64,000 nt of DNA from Propionibacteriaceae bacterium (GCA_009782785.1 WRIJ01000006.1:62001-126000), one strand, 5' to 3'. Shown: positions 8,281 to 18,008, counted from the stretch's first letter. Notes: a model not told the origin generated them from the letters alone. Made by a program: numbers and translations.

Positions 8281-10464
8281 GTGACCCCACCTTGGAAGAC
8301 TACGACATTCGCACAATTAGCGATGCCGTTGACCAAAGCTCTCGGAGCTGACACAGCTAAGGCTTTTCTGGGGCTCAACTGTGTCACAGTTGGTGACCTT
8401 CTCCACCTTCTGCCACGCCATCTCATGTCTGGCACCGATCTCACTGATCTTCGCACGATCATCGACCATCATCGCGGCAGTGAAGAATACTTGGCTGTCA
8501 TTGCGAATGTCGCGAGCGTGGAAGTTAAAGGGCAGTCTCCGCGCCAGAGACTAGAAGTGCGGCTCAGTGATGGTCGCGCCACCCTGACAGCAACATTCTT
8601 TGGGCGAAGTTCCCTGATTTCGTACTGGCAGAAGATACTCTCCCAATCCACTCGTGGAATTTTCGCAGGGAAGCTGAGTTGGTTTCACGATGCACCTCAG
8701 CTTGCCCACCCCGCCTTTGTCATGATCACCGATGATGGATTTGTGGGGTCCAAACAAAATGCAAAGATGGCGAAGATAGCAACAGCCAGTTCTTTTGTGG
8801 GGCTATATCCGCAAACCTCCAAGTTGCCAACCTGGACGGTTAGTGAATCCATTTCTTTGGTTCTGAACATGATGGTTGGCCTCGATGACCCTTTGCCTGA
8901 TTGGATACGCAAACGTGCTGAGGTGCCAGCGTTGGGTGATGCCCTACGAGATGTTCACACTCCCACAAGTAAGCAAGCCTATGGGCAAGGTGTGAAGCGG
9001 CTTCTGTTTGATGAAGCTTTCGCTGCACAGGTGGCGATGGCCTACCGCCGCCATGGCACCTCAACAATGTCAGCCATCCCACGTGTGGGTGGAAAGCTCC
9101 TGAAATCCTTTGATTCTTCTCTTCACTTTACTCTCACCAATGAGCAGATTCGTGTAGGGGAAGAAATTGCTGAAGACTTGGCTAAGGATTCTCCCATGCA
9201 GAGACTGCTCCAAGGTGAGGTTGGTTCAGGCAAGACTGTCCTTGCGCTGCGAGCAATGCTCTCTGTGGTGGATAGTGGAGGTCAAGGTGTGCTCCTAGCC
9301 CCCACCGAGGTGCTGGCCCACCAGCACTATGAAACCATCACCACCCTGCTTGGGGACCTGGGGTGCGGAAGTCTCCTGAGCGGGGGAGTGGGAACCAATG
9401 TCGCGTTGTTGACTGGTTCGATGACTCCGTCGGCTCGATCTGCTGCTCTGGAGGAAATCTGGAACGGTCAGGCAGGTATCATCGTTGGCACCCATGCGCT
9501 TCTCAGCCGTGCTGTCAAATTCCACGACCTTGGTTTGGTTGTTGTCGATGAGCAGCATCGATTCGGAGTTGAGCAGCGTCATGCTTTAGCATCCCAAGAA
9601 GACTCACGCCCGCATGTCTTGGTGATGACAGCTACACCGATCCCTCGCTCAGTGGCTATGACAGTTTTCGCTGACCTGGACATGTCAACTCTTCAAGAGA
9701 TCCCTGCTGGACGTGCTGAGGTGGCAACAACGGTGATCGATGTCACCACACATCCCACATGGGTTGACAGAGCTTGGCAACGAGTACGCGAAGAAGTGGA
9801 ACAAGGACATCAGGTCTACATTGTTGCTCCGCGAATAGATCCAAGCGATGGGAAAGATGGAGCCTCTGTGGTCGAGCTTGCCGAACAACTGTCAAGTGGA
9901 GTATTGAAGAATCTTCGAGTGGATATCCTCCATGGGCGGATGCCTGGTTCAGAGAAAACAGCAACCATGCAACGTTTCGCTGCCCACGAACTCGATGTCT
10001 TGGTTGCAACTTCCATGATTGAGGTGGGCCTTGATCAGCCTAATGCCACCATGATGGTCATTGTCGACGCTGACATGTTTGGGATCTCTCAGTTGCACCA
10101 ACTACGTGGTCGCATCGGTCGGGGAGCCTACCCGGGGGTGTGCCTGTTGATGACCAAGGCTGAAGAGGGCTCCCAGGCTCGTCATCGACTTGCTGCAGTC
10201 GCTTCGACAACTGATGGTTTTCTGTTGGCGGAGAAAGACATTGAGTTTCGCAAAGAGGGCGATGTTTTGGGGATGAGCCAGTCGGGAAAACGTAGCTCTC
10301 TGCGACTACTTAAGGTCCTTGAACATAGTCAGATCATTGAGTTGGCGAGAAGTATTGCTGCCGAGGTGGTCACCAAGGATCCTCAGGGGCTAGATCCAGG
10401 AATCGCTGACTACATCATGGATATTGAAACCCGGGCCCAGGGCGACCTTGAAGACTCCACCTAG
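8281..10464 (+). CDS. recG: ATP-dependent DNA helicase RecG
   Basis: A 727-residue fork-reversal and Holliday-junction helicase. An N-terminal wedge/OB domain (HHLLPRHL-type start, 'VRLSDGRATLTATFFG') precedes a superfamily 2 motor with Walker A 'GEVGSGKTVLAL', 'APTEVLAHQHYE', a DEQH-type box (VVDEQHRFGVEQR) and 'MTATPIPRS'. 'QLRGRIGRG' is motif VI. The GTG start at 8281 fits a leaderless transcript. It is convergent with the next gene, with 12 nt between the ends. Confidence 0.95.
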   Translation: MTPPWKTTTFAQLAMPLTKALGADTAKAFLGLNCVTVGDLLHLLPRHLMSGTDLTDLRTIIDHHRGSEEYLAVIANVASVEVKGQSPRQRLEVRLSDGRATLTATFFGRSSLISYWQKILSQSTRGIFAGKLSWFHDAPQLAHPAFVMITDDGFVGSKQNAKMAKIATASSFVGLYPQTSKLPTWTVSESISLVLNMMVGLDDPLPDWIRKRAEVPALGDALRDVHTPTSKQAYGQGVKRLLFDEAFAAQVAMAYRRHGTSTMSAIPRVGGKLLKSFDSSLHFTLTNEQIRVGEEIAEDLAKDSPMQRLLQGEVGSGKTVLALRAMLSVVDSGGQGVLLAPTEVLAHQHYETITTLLGDLGCGSLLSGGVGTNVALLTGSMTPSARSAALEEIWNGQAGIIVGTHALLSRAVKFHDLGLVVVDEQHRFGVEQRHALASQEDSRPHVLVMTATPIPRSVAMTVFADLDMSTLQEIPAGRAEVATTVIDVTTHPTWVDRAWQRVREEVEQGHQVYIVAPRIDPSDGKDGASVVELAEQLSSGVLKNLRVDILHGRMPGSEKTATMQRFAAHELDVLVATSMIEVGLDQPNATMMVIVDADMFGISQLHQLRGRIGRGAYPGVCLLMTKAEEGSQARHRLAAVASTTDGFLLAEKDIEFRKEGDVLGMSQSGKRSSLRLLKVLEHSQIIELARSIAAEVVTKDPQGLDPGIADYIMDIETRAQGDLEDST

Positions 10465-10476
10465 TGTCCGCAGGTT

Positions 10477-10905
10477 TTAGCGGTATTTGTCGATGGGATC
10501 CAGTCCGAAGGAGAACTTGCGGGCTGTTAACTCATGGATGATGATGCGTACGAAGATTGTCTTAAAGGTGGGTACCCAGGGGCGAAGCCCGAGTGCTTCA
10601 ACTTGGGAGATTTCTGCAGGATCGCTGATAGCTATAGCGCGTCCTCGAGCGACAACAGAATATCCGGCGTCCTGATTCCATTGGTCGATCTCAAAGGTGA
10701 CCTCTGCATGCGCGGTCACCGCTGAGAGTTTGGTCCCTTCTGCTGTACGAAAGACCAAGGATTCCCCTTGGACAACATAGTTGATAGGAAAGATGTCCAC
10801 CCCAGAATCGGTGAGGACTGCGAGGCGACCGAGGCGCTCGCCTGCCAGAAGATCCCATGCCTTGTCAGTATCGAGAAAGGTGACGGGAGAGTCGTTTTCT
10901 GTCAT
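10477..10905 (-). CDS. Pyridoxamine 5'-phosphate oxidase-like split-barrel protein
   Basis: 142 residues that fit the small pyridoxamine-oxidase-like flavin/F420-binding fold: 'LGRLAVLTDSGVDIFPINYVV' and 'LVFRTAEGTKLSAV' are typical strand and phosphate-binding segments of such actinobacterial proteins. The cofactor (FMN, F420 or heme) and substrate cannot be told from sequence alone. Single gene, convergent with recG and divergent from rsmD. No clear ribosome-binding site before the ATG. Confidence 0.75.
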   Translation of the reverse strand: MTENDSPVTFLDTDKAWDLLAGERLGRLAVLTDSGVDIFPINYVVQGESLVFRTAEGTKLSAVTAHAEVTFEIDQWNQDAGYSVVARGRAIAISDPAEISQVEALGLRPWVPTFKTIFVRIIIHELTARKFSFGLDPIDKYR

Positions 10906-10922
10906 AAGAGGATTCTTTCACG

Positions 10923-10928
10923 TAATCT
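10923..10928 (+). promoter_or_regulatory. -10 box for a probably leaderless rsmD mRNA
   Basis: TAATCT lies 6 nt before the GTG start of rsmD. No ribosome-binding site is visible in the 29-nt gap to the divergent gene. Confidence 0.5.
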
Positions 10929-10934
10929 GGTGCT

Positions 10935-11504
10935 GTGAGCAGGATTATTGCAGGTTCTTTGGCTTCTCGGCGGTTTGCCACGCCGAAAGGTACCACGACG
11001 AGGCCGACAACTGATCGTGTCAGGGAGTCAGTTTTCTCGTATCTAGCCTCAACTTTGGGTGTTGCAGATCGAGATCCAGCCGAGCAATTGGCCTCACTGA
11101 GATTCTTGGATTTGTTTGCTGGATCTGGCGCGATGGGGTTGGAAGCAGTCAGCCGGGGGGCAGAGGCCACCTGGGTTGATCACCTCAGCGCTGGTGTGAT
11201 TCGGGCCAATTGTGAAACTCTTGGTGTACGAGGAACCATTGTGTCCCGTAATGTTGGGCCATTTGTTTCCCGAGAATCCACCACCTTTGATATTGTCTGG
11301 ATGGATCCGCCCTATGAGTTGCCCACGGCAGACGTCGACCAGTTGATTTCTCATATCAATGATCGAGGATTGGTCAAATCTCATGGAATAGTTCTGGTGG
11401 AACGCTCTCGACGCAGTTCTGCGGTAGAGTTTCCTGAGAGTTTCCTTAATGTCTGTACGCGACACTATGGAGAGTCAGTGATCTACACAGCAGAAATGAG
11501 GTAG
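10935..11504 (+). CDS. rsmD: 16S rRNA (guanine(966)-N2)-methyltransferase RsmD
   Basis: 189 residues. SAM-binding motif I 'LDLFAGSGAMGLEAVSRGA' and the catalytic 'DPPY' motif (WMDPPYEL) identify RsmD, which methylates G966 of 16S rRNA. The opening 'MSRIIAGSLASRRFATPKG' is typical. GTG start. coaD follows after 2 nt, a very common pairing, so the two are co-transcribed. Confidence 0.93.
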   Translation: MSRIIAGSLASRRFATPKGTTTRPTTDRVRESVFSYLASTLGVADRDPAEQLASLRFLDLFAGSGAMGLEAVSRGAEATWVDHLSAGVIRANCETLGVRGTIVSRNVGPFVSRESTTFDIVWMDPPYELPTADVDQLISHINDRGLVKSHGIVLVERSRRSSAVEFPESFLNVCTRHYGESVIYTAEMR

Positions 11505-11506
11505 CG

Positions 11507-11971
11507 GTGAAAGCAGTCGTCCCTGGTTCCTATGATCCGCTCACCCTAGGCCATCTTGATGTGGTGACCAGGGCCAGTGAACTCTTTGACGAGGTGATTG
11601 TGGCCGTCGGTGTCAACAATTCAAAGAACTACTTCTGCGATATGGATGCTCGTGTACAGATGGCAACCGAAGCACTCAGGCATCTGCCCACCGTGAGTGT
11701 TGAACCCATGGAGGGGCTCCTCGTTGATTTCTGCGCTGATCACTCGGTCTCAGTGATTGTACGAGGTGCCCGAGGTGGAGCAGATTTTGAAGCAGAATGG
11801 GCAATGGCTGCCATGAACTCATCATTGGGGAATATCGATACTGTTATCTTGCCCAGTGCAGTAGAAATTGGATTCATTTCCTCAACCCTGGTACGGTCAG
11901 TTGCTCGGGCAGGTGGGGATATTACCCGGTACGTACCACCAAGTGTCGTGCATGCCTTGGAGAAGGAGTAG
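11507..11971 (+). CDS. coaD: Phosphopantetheine adenylyltransferase
   Basis: 154 residues. Catalyses the fourth step of coenzyme A synthesis (4'-phosphopantetheine + ATP to dephospho-CoA). The nucleotidyltransferase motif 'GSYDPLTLGHLDVV' and the C-terminal 'FISSTLVRSVARAGGDI' are diagnostic. GTG start directly after the rsmD stop. The end carries the AAGGAG ribosome-binding site of the next gene. Confidence 0.95.
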   Translation: MKAVVPGSYDPLTLGHLDVVTRASELFDEVIVAVGVNNSKNYFCDMDARVQMATEALRHLPTVSVEPMEGLLVDFCADHSVSVIVRGARGGADFEAEWAMAAMNSSLGNIDTVILPSAVEIGFISSTLVRSVARAGGDITRYVPPSVVHALEKE

Positions 11972-11973
11972 TC

Positions 11974-12435
11974 ATGCTGGAAAGCTCCCAAACAGAACGT
12001 CGCCTCAGAGACCTCAAAAGAAATGTTGTCGAAGCGCGGGCAGTGCCGATGTCGGCTTCATGCATGATGAACCGTGCTGAGACTCTTGCCTTCCTGGATG
12101 CCATCATTGCCGGTCTTGAAGAAGACTTTGAAGCACAAAGTGCAGAGATGGCCCCCGAGTCGTCTCGACGGGCTTGGGATATTGTTGATCAGCACGAAAT
12201 CGTCCAGGAAGCTAAGGTACGCGCAGCCCGCATCGAAGCAAAAGCCAAAGCGGAACAAGAGGAACTACTCGCTGAGGCAGATCGATACGTAGAAACCCGC
12301 CTGGCTGCTTTTGAAGCTGAACTGCAGGTGACCCTCTCACGTGTCGGTGTCATGCGTGAACGCCTCATGAGCCGAGCCAAGATTGATGACTCGGAAGAGC
12401 CACACACGACGATCATGCCGCGGTGGTCGGTGTAA
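11974..12435 (+). CDS. SepIVA-like DivIVA-family septal protein
   Basis: 153 residues, rich in charged helix: 'RRLRDLKRNVVEARAVPMSASCMMNRAE' is followed by a long coiled coil with Ala/Glu/Lys repeats (about residues 40-140). Position upstream of DUF177 and rnc matches Mycobacterium tuberculosis Rv2927c, the orthologue of M. smegmatis SepIVA, a DivIVA-like protein needed for septation. That family role is known; for this protein it is inferred from synteny and coiled coil. The ATG at 11974 follows AAGGAG; longer frames run into coaD. Confidence 0.7.
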   Translation: MLESSQTERRLRDLKRNVVEARAVPMSASCMMNRAETLAFLDAIIAGLEEDFEAQSAEMAPESSRRAWDIVDQHEIVQEAKVRAARIEAKAKAEQEELLAEADRYVETRLAAFEAELQVTLSRVGVMRERLMSRAKIDDSEEPHTTIMPRWSV

Positions 12436-12963
12436 GTGAAGAAAAGCCCTTTTACTGTTTCACTGACCCCGCTGAAGAGAACCAAGGGTGCAGTTGCTGA
12501 GTTCCGTGTCGAAGAGACCTTGAATGAAGCCCTTGCTGTGGGGCTCAGTGTTATTCCACCTGACCATGTGATCGCGGTGGGTGGAGAACTTCAATCTGTT
12601 GGTGAAGGCGTACTAGTCACGGGCAATGTCCATGCCACCATTGATGCCGAGTGTTCGCGCTGTCTTCGCCTCACCTCGCATGAGTTTGAGGCACCGATTG
12701 TGCAGTTATTCGTCTACGAAGACACCCCCTATGATGACCAAACAGAAGACGTGTTGGTCATCGAGAACGGTTCCATTGATTTAGACCAACCGATTCGCGA
12801 TGCACTGATCCTCGACCAACCACTGTCCCCAGTGTGCAGTGATGATTGTCGTGGATTGTGTTTGCAGTGCGGAATAGATCTCAATGCGGAACCAGATCAT
12901 CACCACGATGATGATATCGACTCACGTTGGCTTAGCCTGTCACAGTGGGGTAAGATGTCCTAG
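12436..12963 (+). CDS. YceD/DUF177 family protein
   Basis: 175 residues with the DUF177 pattern: 'ECSRCLRLTSHEFEAPI' in the middle and 'CSDDCRGLCLQCGIDLN' near the C-terminus, giving paired cysteines likely to bind zinc. Homologues (YceD in E. coli) sit upstream of rpmF and are linked to 23S rRNA accumulation. GTG start immediately after the previous stop; the gene order sepIVA-like, DUF177, rpmF, rnc is the conserved actinobacterial one. Confidence 0.88.
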   Translation: MKKSPFTVSLTPLKRTKGAVAEFRVEETLNEALAVGLSVIPPDHVIAVGGELQSVGEGVLVTGNVHATIDAECSRCLRLTSHEFEAPIVQLFVYEDTPYDDQTEDVLVIENGSIDLDQPIRDALILDQPLSPVCSDDCRGLCLQCGIDLNAEPDHHHDDDIDSRWLSLSQWGKMS

Positions 12964-13001
12964 TTGCCCACTAGTGAGGGCATGGATGAAGGAGAAGACC
13001 A

Positions 13002-13193
13002 GTGGCTGTTCCGAAGAGGCGGATGTCGCGAGCAAACACCCATGCCCGTCGGTCCCAGTGGAAAGCGAAGGTGCCATGCTTGGTGACCTGCGCCAATCCT
13101 GCCTGTGCAGAGAAGCATCTGCCCCATACCGCCTGCCCGTCCTGTGGGCAGTACGGCCCACGAGGAACCAGGCGTCAGGTTCTCGAAGCCTAA
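13002..13193 (+). CDS. rpmF: 50S ribosomal protein L32
   Basis: 63 residues starting [20 protein letters not shown], typical of L32, with a zinc ribbon made of cysteines in '[10 protein letters not shown]' and 'CPSC'. GTG start preceded by AAGGAGAAG. The stop lies 6 nt before rnc. Confidence 0.95.
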   Translation: MAVPKRRMSRANTHARRSQWKAKVPCLVTCANPACAEKHLPHTACPSCGQYGPRGTRRQVLEA

Positions 13194-13199
13194 ACACTG

Positions 13200-13889
13200 G
13201 TGAGCCGACTATCGGTCATTTTTGAAAAGTTGGGGATCGAGGTTGACCCCCAACTTATTGATCTCGCTTTCACTCACCGCTCCTGGGCCTATGAAAACGG
13301 TCGAGGTCCAACAAATGAACGCTTGGAATTCCTTGGTGATTCGGTCCTGGGACTCGTGGTCACCGAACACATCTACCACACCTACCCCGATCGTACCGAA
13401 GGCCAACTAGCCAAAGTGAGAGCAGCAGTCGTCAGTGGTGCGACGTTGGCACGCAAGGCAAAAGAACTCGACCTGGGGGCCCAGGTGAAATTGGGCAAAG
13501 GAGAGATCGCGACAAAAGGTGAATCCAAGGATTCCATCCTCGCTGACACGATGGAAGCCGTGATTGGTGCTGTCCATTTGGCGGGGGGGCTGGACGCTTC
13601 TGCTGGGTTAATCCATGAACTGCTCGATTCGGAGATTACCCATGTTGGGGAACTGGGTGCAGCTCTCGATTGGAAGTCCTCACTCCAAGAGTTGATGGCT
13701 TCACAAGGTTTAGGCACCCCAGATTATTTCTGTGAAGCTTTCGGGCCCGACCATGAACGTACCTACCAAGCAAGCCTGTGTATTCAAGGTGAACAACGAG
13801 GGCAAGGCAGTGCATCATCTAAGCGCGCTGCAGAACAGAATGCGGCAGAAGTAGCGTACGGATACCTCATGGGGCTCACCGGAGAATAG
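13200..13889 (+). CDS. rnc: Ribonuclease III
   Basis: 229 residues. The signature 'NERLEFLGDSVL' and a second acidic cluster (DTMEAVIGAV) form the double-strand RNA cleavage site; a double-stranded RNA-binding domain occupies about residues 155-228 (DWKSSLQELMASQG...SSKRAAEQNAA). It processes rRNA precursors and, in relatives, the pnp leader, which here has a suitable long hairpin at 3131-3201. GTG start. mutM, often next to rnc in actinobacteria, is absent; a gtrA gene lies there instead. Confidence 0.95.
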   Translation: MSRLSVIFEKLGIEVDPQLIDLAFTHRSWAYENGRGPTNERLEFLGDSVLGLVVTEHIYHTYPDRTEGQLAKVRAAVVSGATLARKAKELDLGAQVKLGKGEIATKGESKDSILADTMEAVIGAVHLAGGLDASAGLIHELLDSEITHVGELGAALDWKSSLQELMASQGLGTPDYFCEAFGPDHERTYQASLCIQGEQRGQGSASSKRAAEQNAAEVAYGYLMGLTGE

Positions 13890-13894
13890 GTGAG

Positions 13895-14461
13895 ATGATC
13901 CAGCAATTCCTCACTCGTCACACAGCCAGTTTGAGCCAGCTTGCCAAGTTCTGTGTTGTTGGCTCATCTGGGGTCCTCGTGAATCTGTTCACAGCCTATT
14001 GCGTGAAGAAAGTAGCCCCACTAGTGATTTCTGGTGCTGAAGTTGAGAATGTCTGGATCACCATTCCTGGGACGAGTTTCGCTCTTCGGTGGTTCATGGT
14101 TTTCTCTATGATCGCTTTTGTTGTGGCTAATGTGTGGAATTACCAGTTCAATCGATTGTGGTCTTTTCGCTCGAACAGCCATGCCAGCTGGTGGAAAGAA
14201 TTCCTTCCCTTCTTCACTGTGGGGCTGATAGCTCAAGGGCTGGGAATGATTCTGGAATTAGCCCTCATGCATCCTGGTTCACCGATCGGGCTTTCCGAAG
14301 CCATCTTTGATAACACCACAGGATTTCGCACAAAATGGTACTGGGCACATATGATTATGGTCTGTGTGACTGTTCCAGTCAGTTTCCTGTTGAATAAGTT
14401 CTGGACTTTTCGCGCGATCAGAACACCAGATGTCGATGTCGACCCAACCAAGGAGGGGTGA
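13895..14461 (+). CDS. GtrA-family membrane protein
   Basis: 188 residues with about four transmembrane segments. The pattern 'LAKFCVVGSSGVLVNLFTAY' at the start, the central 'NVWNYQFNRLWSFRS' and terminal 'VSFLLNKFWTFR' fits the GtrA family, which is associated with flipping or transfer of lipid-linked sugars to cell-surface polymers. It lies 5 nt after rnc and its TGA overlaps the smc start, so it is embedded in a housekeeping operon. Substrate unknown. Confidence 0.88.
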   Translation: MIQQFLTRHTASLSQLAKFCVVGSSGVLVNLFTAYCVKKVAPLVISGAEVENVWITIPGTSFALRWFMVFSMIAFVVANVWNYQFNRLWSFRSNSHASWWKEFLPFFTVGLIAQGLGMILELALMHPGSPIGLSEAIFDNTTGFRTKWYWAHMIMVCVTVPVSFLLNKFWTFRAIRTPDVDVDPTKEG

Positions 14462-17400
14462 TGTATCTCAAGAAGCTCACCCTTCGTGGGTTCAAGTCGT
14501 TTGCCTCCACCACATCCTTGGTTCTTGAACCAGGAATCACTTGCGTTGTGGGACCCAATGGATCAGGCAAATCCAATGTTGTGGATGCCCTGACCTGGGT
14601 GATGGGGGAACAGGGGGCCAAATCCTTGCGTGGAGGGTCCATGGAGGATGTTATCTTTGCTGGCACTTCTGCGCGAGCTCCACTGGGGCGGGCAGAGATT
14701 CAGCTCACTATCGACAATTCGGATGGTGCTTTGCCTATCGACTATTCCGAGGTGACGATTTCTCGTACGAAATTTCGTAACGGAAACTCAGAATACGCCA
14801 TCAATGGAACAGTGTGCCGCCTGCTTGATGTTCGAGAATTACTCTCAGATTCTGGCATTGGGCGTGAGATGCATGTGGTGGTTGGGCAAGGTGAACTCGA
14901 TCAGATTCTTCAAGCCACCCCCGAGACTAGGCGTGGTTTCGTCGAGGAAGCCGCTGGGGTTCTCAAACATCGCGAACGCAAAGAGAAAGCTCTGAGAAAA
15001 CTTGACGCAACCCAAGCAAATCTTCACCGCCTCACTGACCTCATCTCTGAGATCCGTCGCCAGTTGAAACCTTTGGGCCGCCAAGCAGAGGTAGCTAAGA
15101 GGGCTTCAGCAGTTCAAGCTGATCTGCGTGATGCCAAAGCTCGACTGTTAGCGGACGATCTCACCCAAGCTCACGAGGTTCTCGCTGCAGAGATGGCTGA
15201 TGAGCACAGTATTCAAGCCCGCAGAATCAAAGTAGAAGCTGATCTTGTTCAAGCTCGACTTGAAGAAGATGAAGGACGCCTTGGTGCCATCGACAAGGAA
15301 TCTGCCTATCGCCGTACCCAAGAAACGTGGTTCTCACTGACAGCTATTGCTGAGCGAGTTCATTCAGTGATCTCACTCGCCCAAGAAAGAGTACGCAGCG
15401 CTGAAGCCATGCCTATAGTTTCAACGAACCCGGCTCGTGATCCTGACACCCTACTTGCTCAAGCGGTTTCGATGAGAGAAGAGGAAGCAGCCCTTCGTGA
15501 TGAAATCTCGAAGAGAGCTGAGAAATTAACGAAGACAACCACAACGAGACAGGATGCTGAGGCGGCTCATCAAGCTGCAGCCCAAGAGTTTGAAACCTTA
15601 GTACGAGCCAGATCAACCAGCCGTGAGGACCATGCTCGCTTAGTGGGTGAACTATCATCGACGAAACATCGCAGTGAAAACCAAGCTGTTCGCTTACATG
15701 AATTAGTCCAAGCACATAGTGAGGCTCAACAACGTGCTGACCGTGCAGCTGAAGAGCTGGCTGACCAGGAAGCAGAACTTCCCAACGTGGATCTGTCGAA
15801 TTTAGCTTCGAAGCGCGACCAAGCTGAACAAGGACTCGATCAGGCACGTACCACCCGGGACGAAGCTAAGGCACGAGTGAGCGCCTGTGTTGAGCGACGA
15901 GCTGGCCTTGTTGCTCGAATTGAGGCACTCGAGTTGGCTCTACAATCAAATCGTGATGGCTCCACATGGTTGGTCAAAGAATCCAAGATCTCGGGGATTC
16001 TTGGGTCTTTGGCTTCCTTGATCCGTGTGGAATCCGGGTACGAAAAAGCAGTCGCAGCAGGGTTGGGAACAGCTGGCGAGGCAGTGGTAATGAAAGATCT
16101 TGACTGCTCGATGAAGGCCATGGATGTCGTACACGCTAAGGATCACGGGCGAGCCGAAGTGGTCTACGCACCATCGTCTGTGCCTTCTCGCCCACACCCA
16201 CCCACTGGCAGCAGAGGATTACTATCGGTGATCAGCGCTGAGAAACCCGTACTCTCAGCTGTGGCAGGATTGCTCGGTTCAACCGTGGTTGTTGACTCTC
16301 TTTCCGAAGGTAGAACTTTGGTGGAGAAGAACCCCGAATTGCGCTTTGTCACCATCAATGGTGAAACTCTCACAGCTGGCCATATCAGTGGAGGGTCGCA
16401 GTCTCAGCCTTCAGCGATTCAACTCGCATCAACATTGGTAGCAGCTCAGAAGGAACTCTCAATGGTAGATAGTGAACTTCGCCAGGTTGAAGCAGAGGTA
16501 GATTCCTGCGAGATGGAATTCACCAAAGCCCAAGATCTGTCTTTTCAGGCAGCTACCGAATACAAAGAGGCCGAGGCTGCCTATAGTGCAACCTCCACCC
16601 AACTTGCCGCACTGCGACAGGCGAGCGTACTAGCGGAAACAGACGTTGAACGCTACTCCCAGCAGATCGAAACTTCCTCGCAGGAATTGGATGATATTCG
16701 CAGACTTGCTGAGCAACTTGAACAAAGAATCTCCTTGGCTGAACCTGGTTTGGACGTTGATCTTCCCGATTCTTCTCATAGAGATGAACTAGCTGAACAG
16801 GCTAAACAAGCTCGAAGCCATGAGGTGGAAGCACGTCTAGGGCTAACCACTTTGGAGGAGCGAGTCAGGTCGCTTGCTGGACAAGTCGAGAACTTGACGA
16901 AGACTGCAGAGACCGAGAGGGCTGCCCGCCAAGACGCTGAACGAAGAAGAGAACATATTCAACACCGTGCAGAGGTGGCGAGCAAGGCTGAAGAGGCAGC
17001 CTTATGGCTCGATGAGCGTATAGCATCGTCTCTCGCGATAGCCGAGGAACACAGGAGCGAACTGAATCAGGCACGTACCCTGGCTGAGACTTCTGCGGAG
17101 TCTGCTCGGCGCCGCGTACGAGATTTGTCGGAAGAACTCCAAACAATTGTCGATTCCGCTCACCATGATGAACTGGCGTTGGCCCAACAAAAGATGCGTA
17201 TCGATGCTTTGTCTCAACGGGTCATGGATGAGGTTGGTCTTGATGTTGAGGCTCTCATGGCGACGTACGGGCCCCAGTGCCTGATTCCTGTTGGTGAGGC
17301 AGATCCTGAAACTGGCGAAACTGAATCGATACCGTTCGTCCGTGAAGATCAGATGAAGAGATTGAGAACTGCTGAACGCGATCTTCAGCTGCTGGGGCGG

Positions 17401-17991
17401 ATCAATCCTTTGGCTCTCGAAGAATTTGATGCAATGCAGGAGCGTCACCGGTTCCTATCCTCCCAGTTGGAGGATTTGAAAAAGACCCGAGTGGATTTGT
17501 TGTCCATCATCGATGAAGTCGATGCCCGTGTCCAAGAGGTGTTTTCGCAAGCCTACAAGGATGTTGAGCGCGAGTTTGCGTCCACTTTCTCCCGGCTCTT
17601 CCCTGGGGGTGAAGGAAGGCTCTTACTCACTGAGCCTGATGAGTGGTTGACGACGGGAATAGAGGTGGAGGCTCGCCCTGCGGGGAAAAAGGTGAAGAGG
17701 TTGTCGCTGCTCTCTGGTGGAGAACGTGCCTTGGTTGCTGTTTGCTTCTTGATTTCCCTGTTTAAGGCGCGCCCGAGTCCGTTTTATGTTCTTGACGAGG
17801 TGGAGGCTGCTCTCGATGATACGAATGTTGGGCGTCTGTTGGGGATCTACGAAGAATTACGGGCAACCTCACAGTTGGTCATCATCACTCATCAAAAGAG
17901 AACCATGGAAATTGCTGACACGCTCTATGGAGTGTCCATGGGCTCCGATGGTACCTCAACGGTGGTTTCTCAACGCCTTCGGGAAGAATAA
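14461..17991 (+). CDS. smc: Chromosome segregation ATPase SMC
   Basis: A 1176-residue condensin subunit. N-terminal Walker A 'GPNGSGKSNVVDAL', long coiled-coil arms, a hinge at about 480-640 (GILGSLASLIRV...GGSQSQPS), then the C-terminal ABC signature 'LSLLSGGERALVAV' and Walker B 'FYVLDEVEAALDD'. ATG at 14461 is preferred to GTG at 14458 because AGGAGG ends at 14456. Start overlaps the gtrA stop. ScpA/ScpB partners are not in the window. Confidence 0.96.
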   Translation: MYLKKLTLRGFKSFASTTSLVLEPGITCVVGPNGSGKSNVVDALTWVMGEQGAKSLRGGSMEDVIFAGTSARAPLGRAEIQLTIDNSDGALPIDYSEVTISRTKFRNGNSEYAINGTVCRLLDVRELLSDSGIGREMHVVVGQGELDQILQATPETRRGFVEEAAGVLKHRERKEKALRKLDATQANLHRLTDLISEIRRQLKPLGRQAEVAKRASAVQADLRDAKARLLADDLTQAHEVLAAEMADEHSIQARRIKVEADLVQARLEEDEGRLGAIDKESAYRRTQETWFSLTAIAERVHSVISLAQERVRSAEAMPIVSTNPARDPDTLLAQAVSMREEEAALRDEISKRAEKLTKTTTTRQDAEAAHQAAAQEFETLVRARSTSREDHARLVGELSSTKHRSENQAVRLHELVQAHSEAQQRADRAAEELADQEAELPNVDLSNLASKRDQAEQGLDQARTTRDEAKARVSACVERRAGLVARIEALELALQSNRDGSTWLVKESKISGILGSLASLIRVESGYEKAVAAGLGTAGEAVVMKDLDCSMKAMDVVHAKDHGRAEVVYAPSSVPSRPHPPTGSRGLLSVISAEKPVLSAVAGLLGSTVVVDSLSEGRTLVEKNPELRFVTINGETLTAGHISGGSQSQPSAIQLASTLVAAQKELSMVDSELRQVEAEVDSCEMEFTKAQDLSFQAATEYKEAEAAYSATSTQLAALRQASVLAETDVERYSQQIETSSQELDDIRRLAEQLEQRISLAEPGLDVDLPDSSHRDELAEQAKQARSHEVEARLGLTTLEERVRSLAGQVENLTKTAETERAARQDAERRREHIQHRAEVASKAEEAALWLDERIASSLAIAEEHRSELNQARTLAETSAESARRRVRDLSEELQTIVDSAHHDELALAQQKMRIDALSQRVMDEVGLDVEALMATYGPQCLIPVGEADPETGETESIPFVREDQMKRLRTAERDLQLLGRINPLALEEFDAMQERHRFLSSQLEDLKKTRVDLLSIIDEVDARVQEVFSQAYKDVEREFASTFSRLFPGGEGRLLLTEPDEWLTTGIEVEARPAGKKVKRLSLLSGGERALVAVCFLISLFKARPSPFYVLDEVEAALDDTNVGRLLGIYEELRATSQLVIITHQKRTMEIADTLYGVSMGSDGTSTVVSQRLREE

Positions 17992-17996
17992 TCGCG

Positions 17997-18002
17997 TAGG
18001 CT
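17997..18002 (+). promoter_or_regulatory. -10 box for a probably leaderless ftsY mRNA
   Basis: TAGGCT sits 6 nt before the ftsY ATG, in the 17-nt smc-ftsY gap, with no ribosome-binding site. Confidence 0.5.
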
Positions 18003-18008
18003 ACTGAC

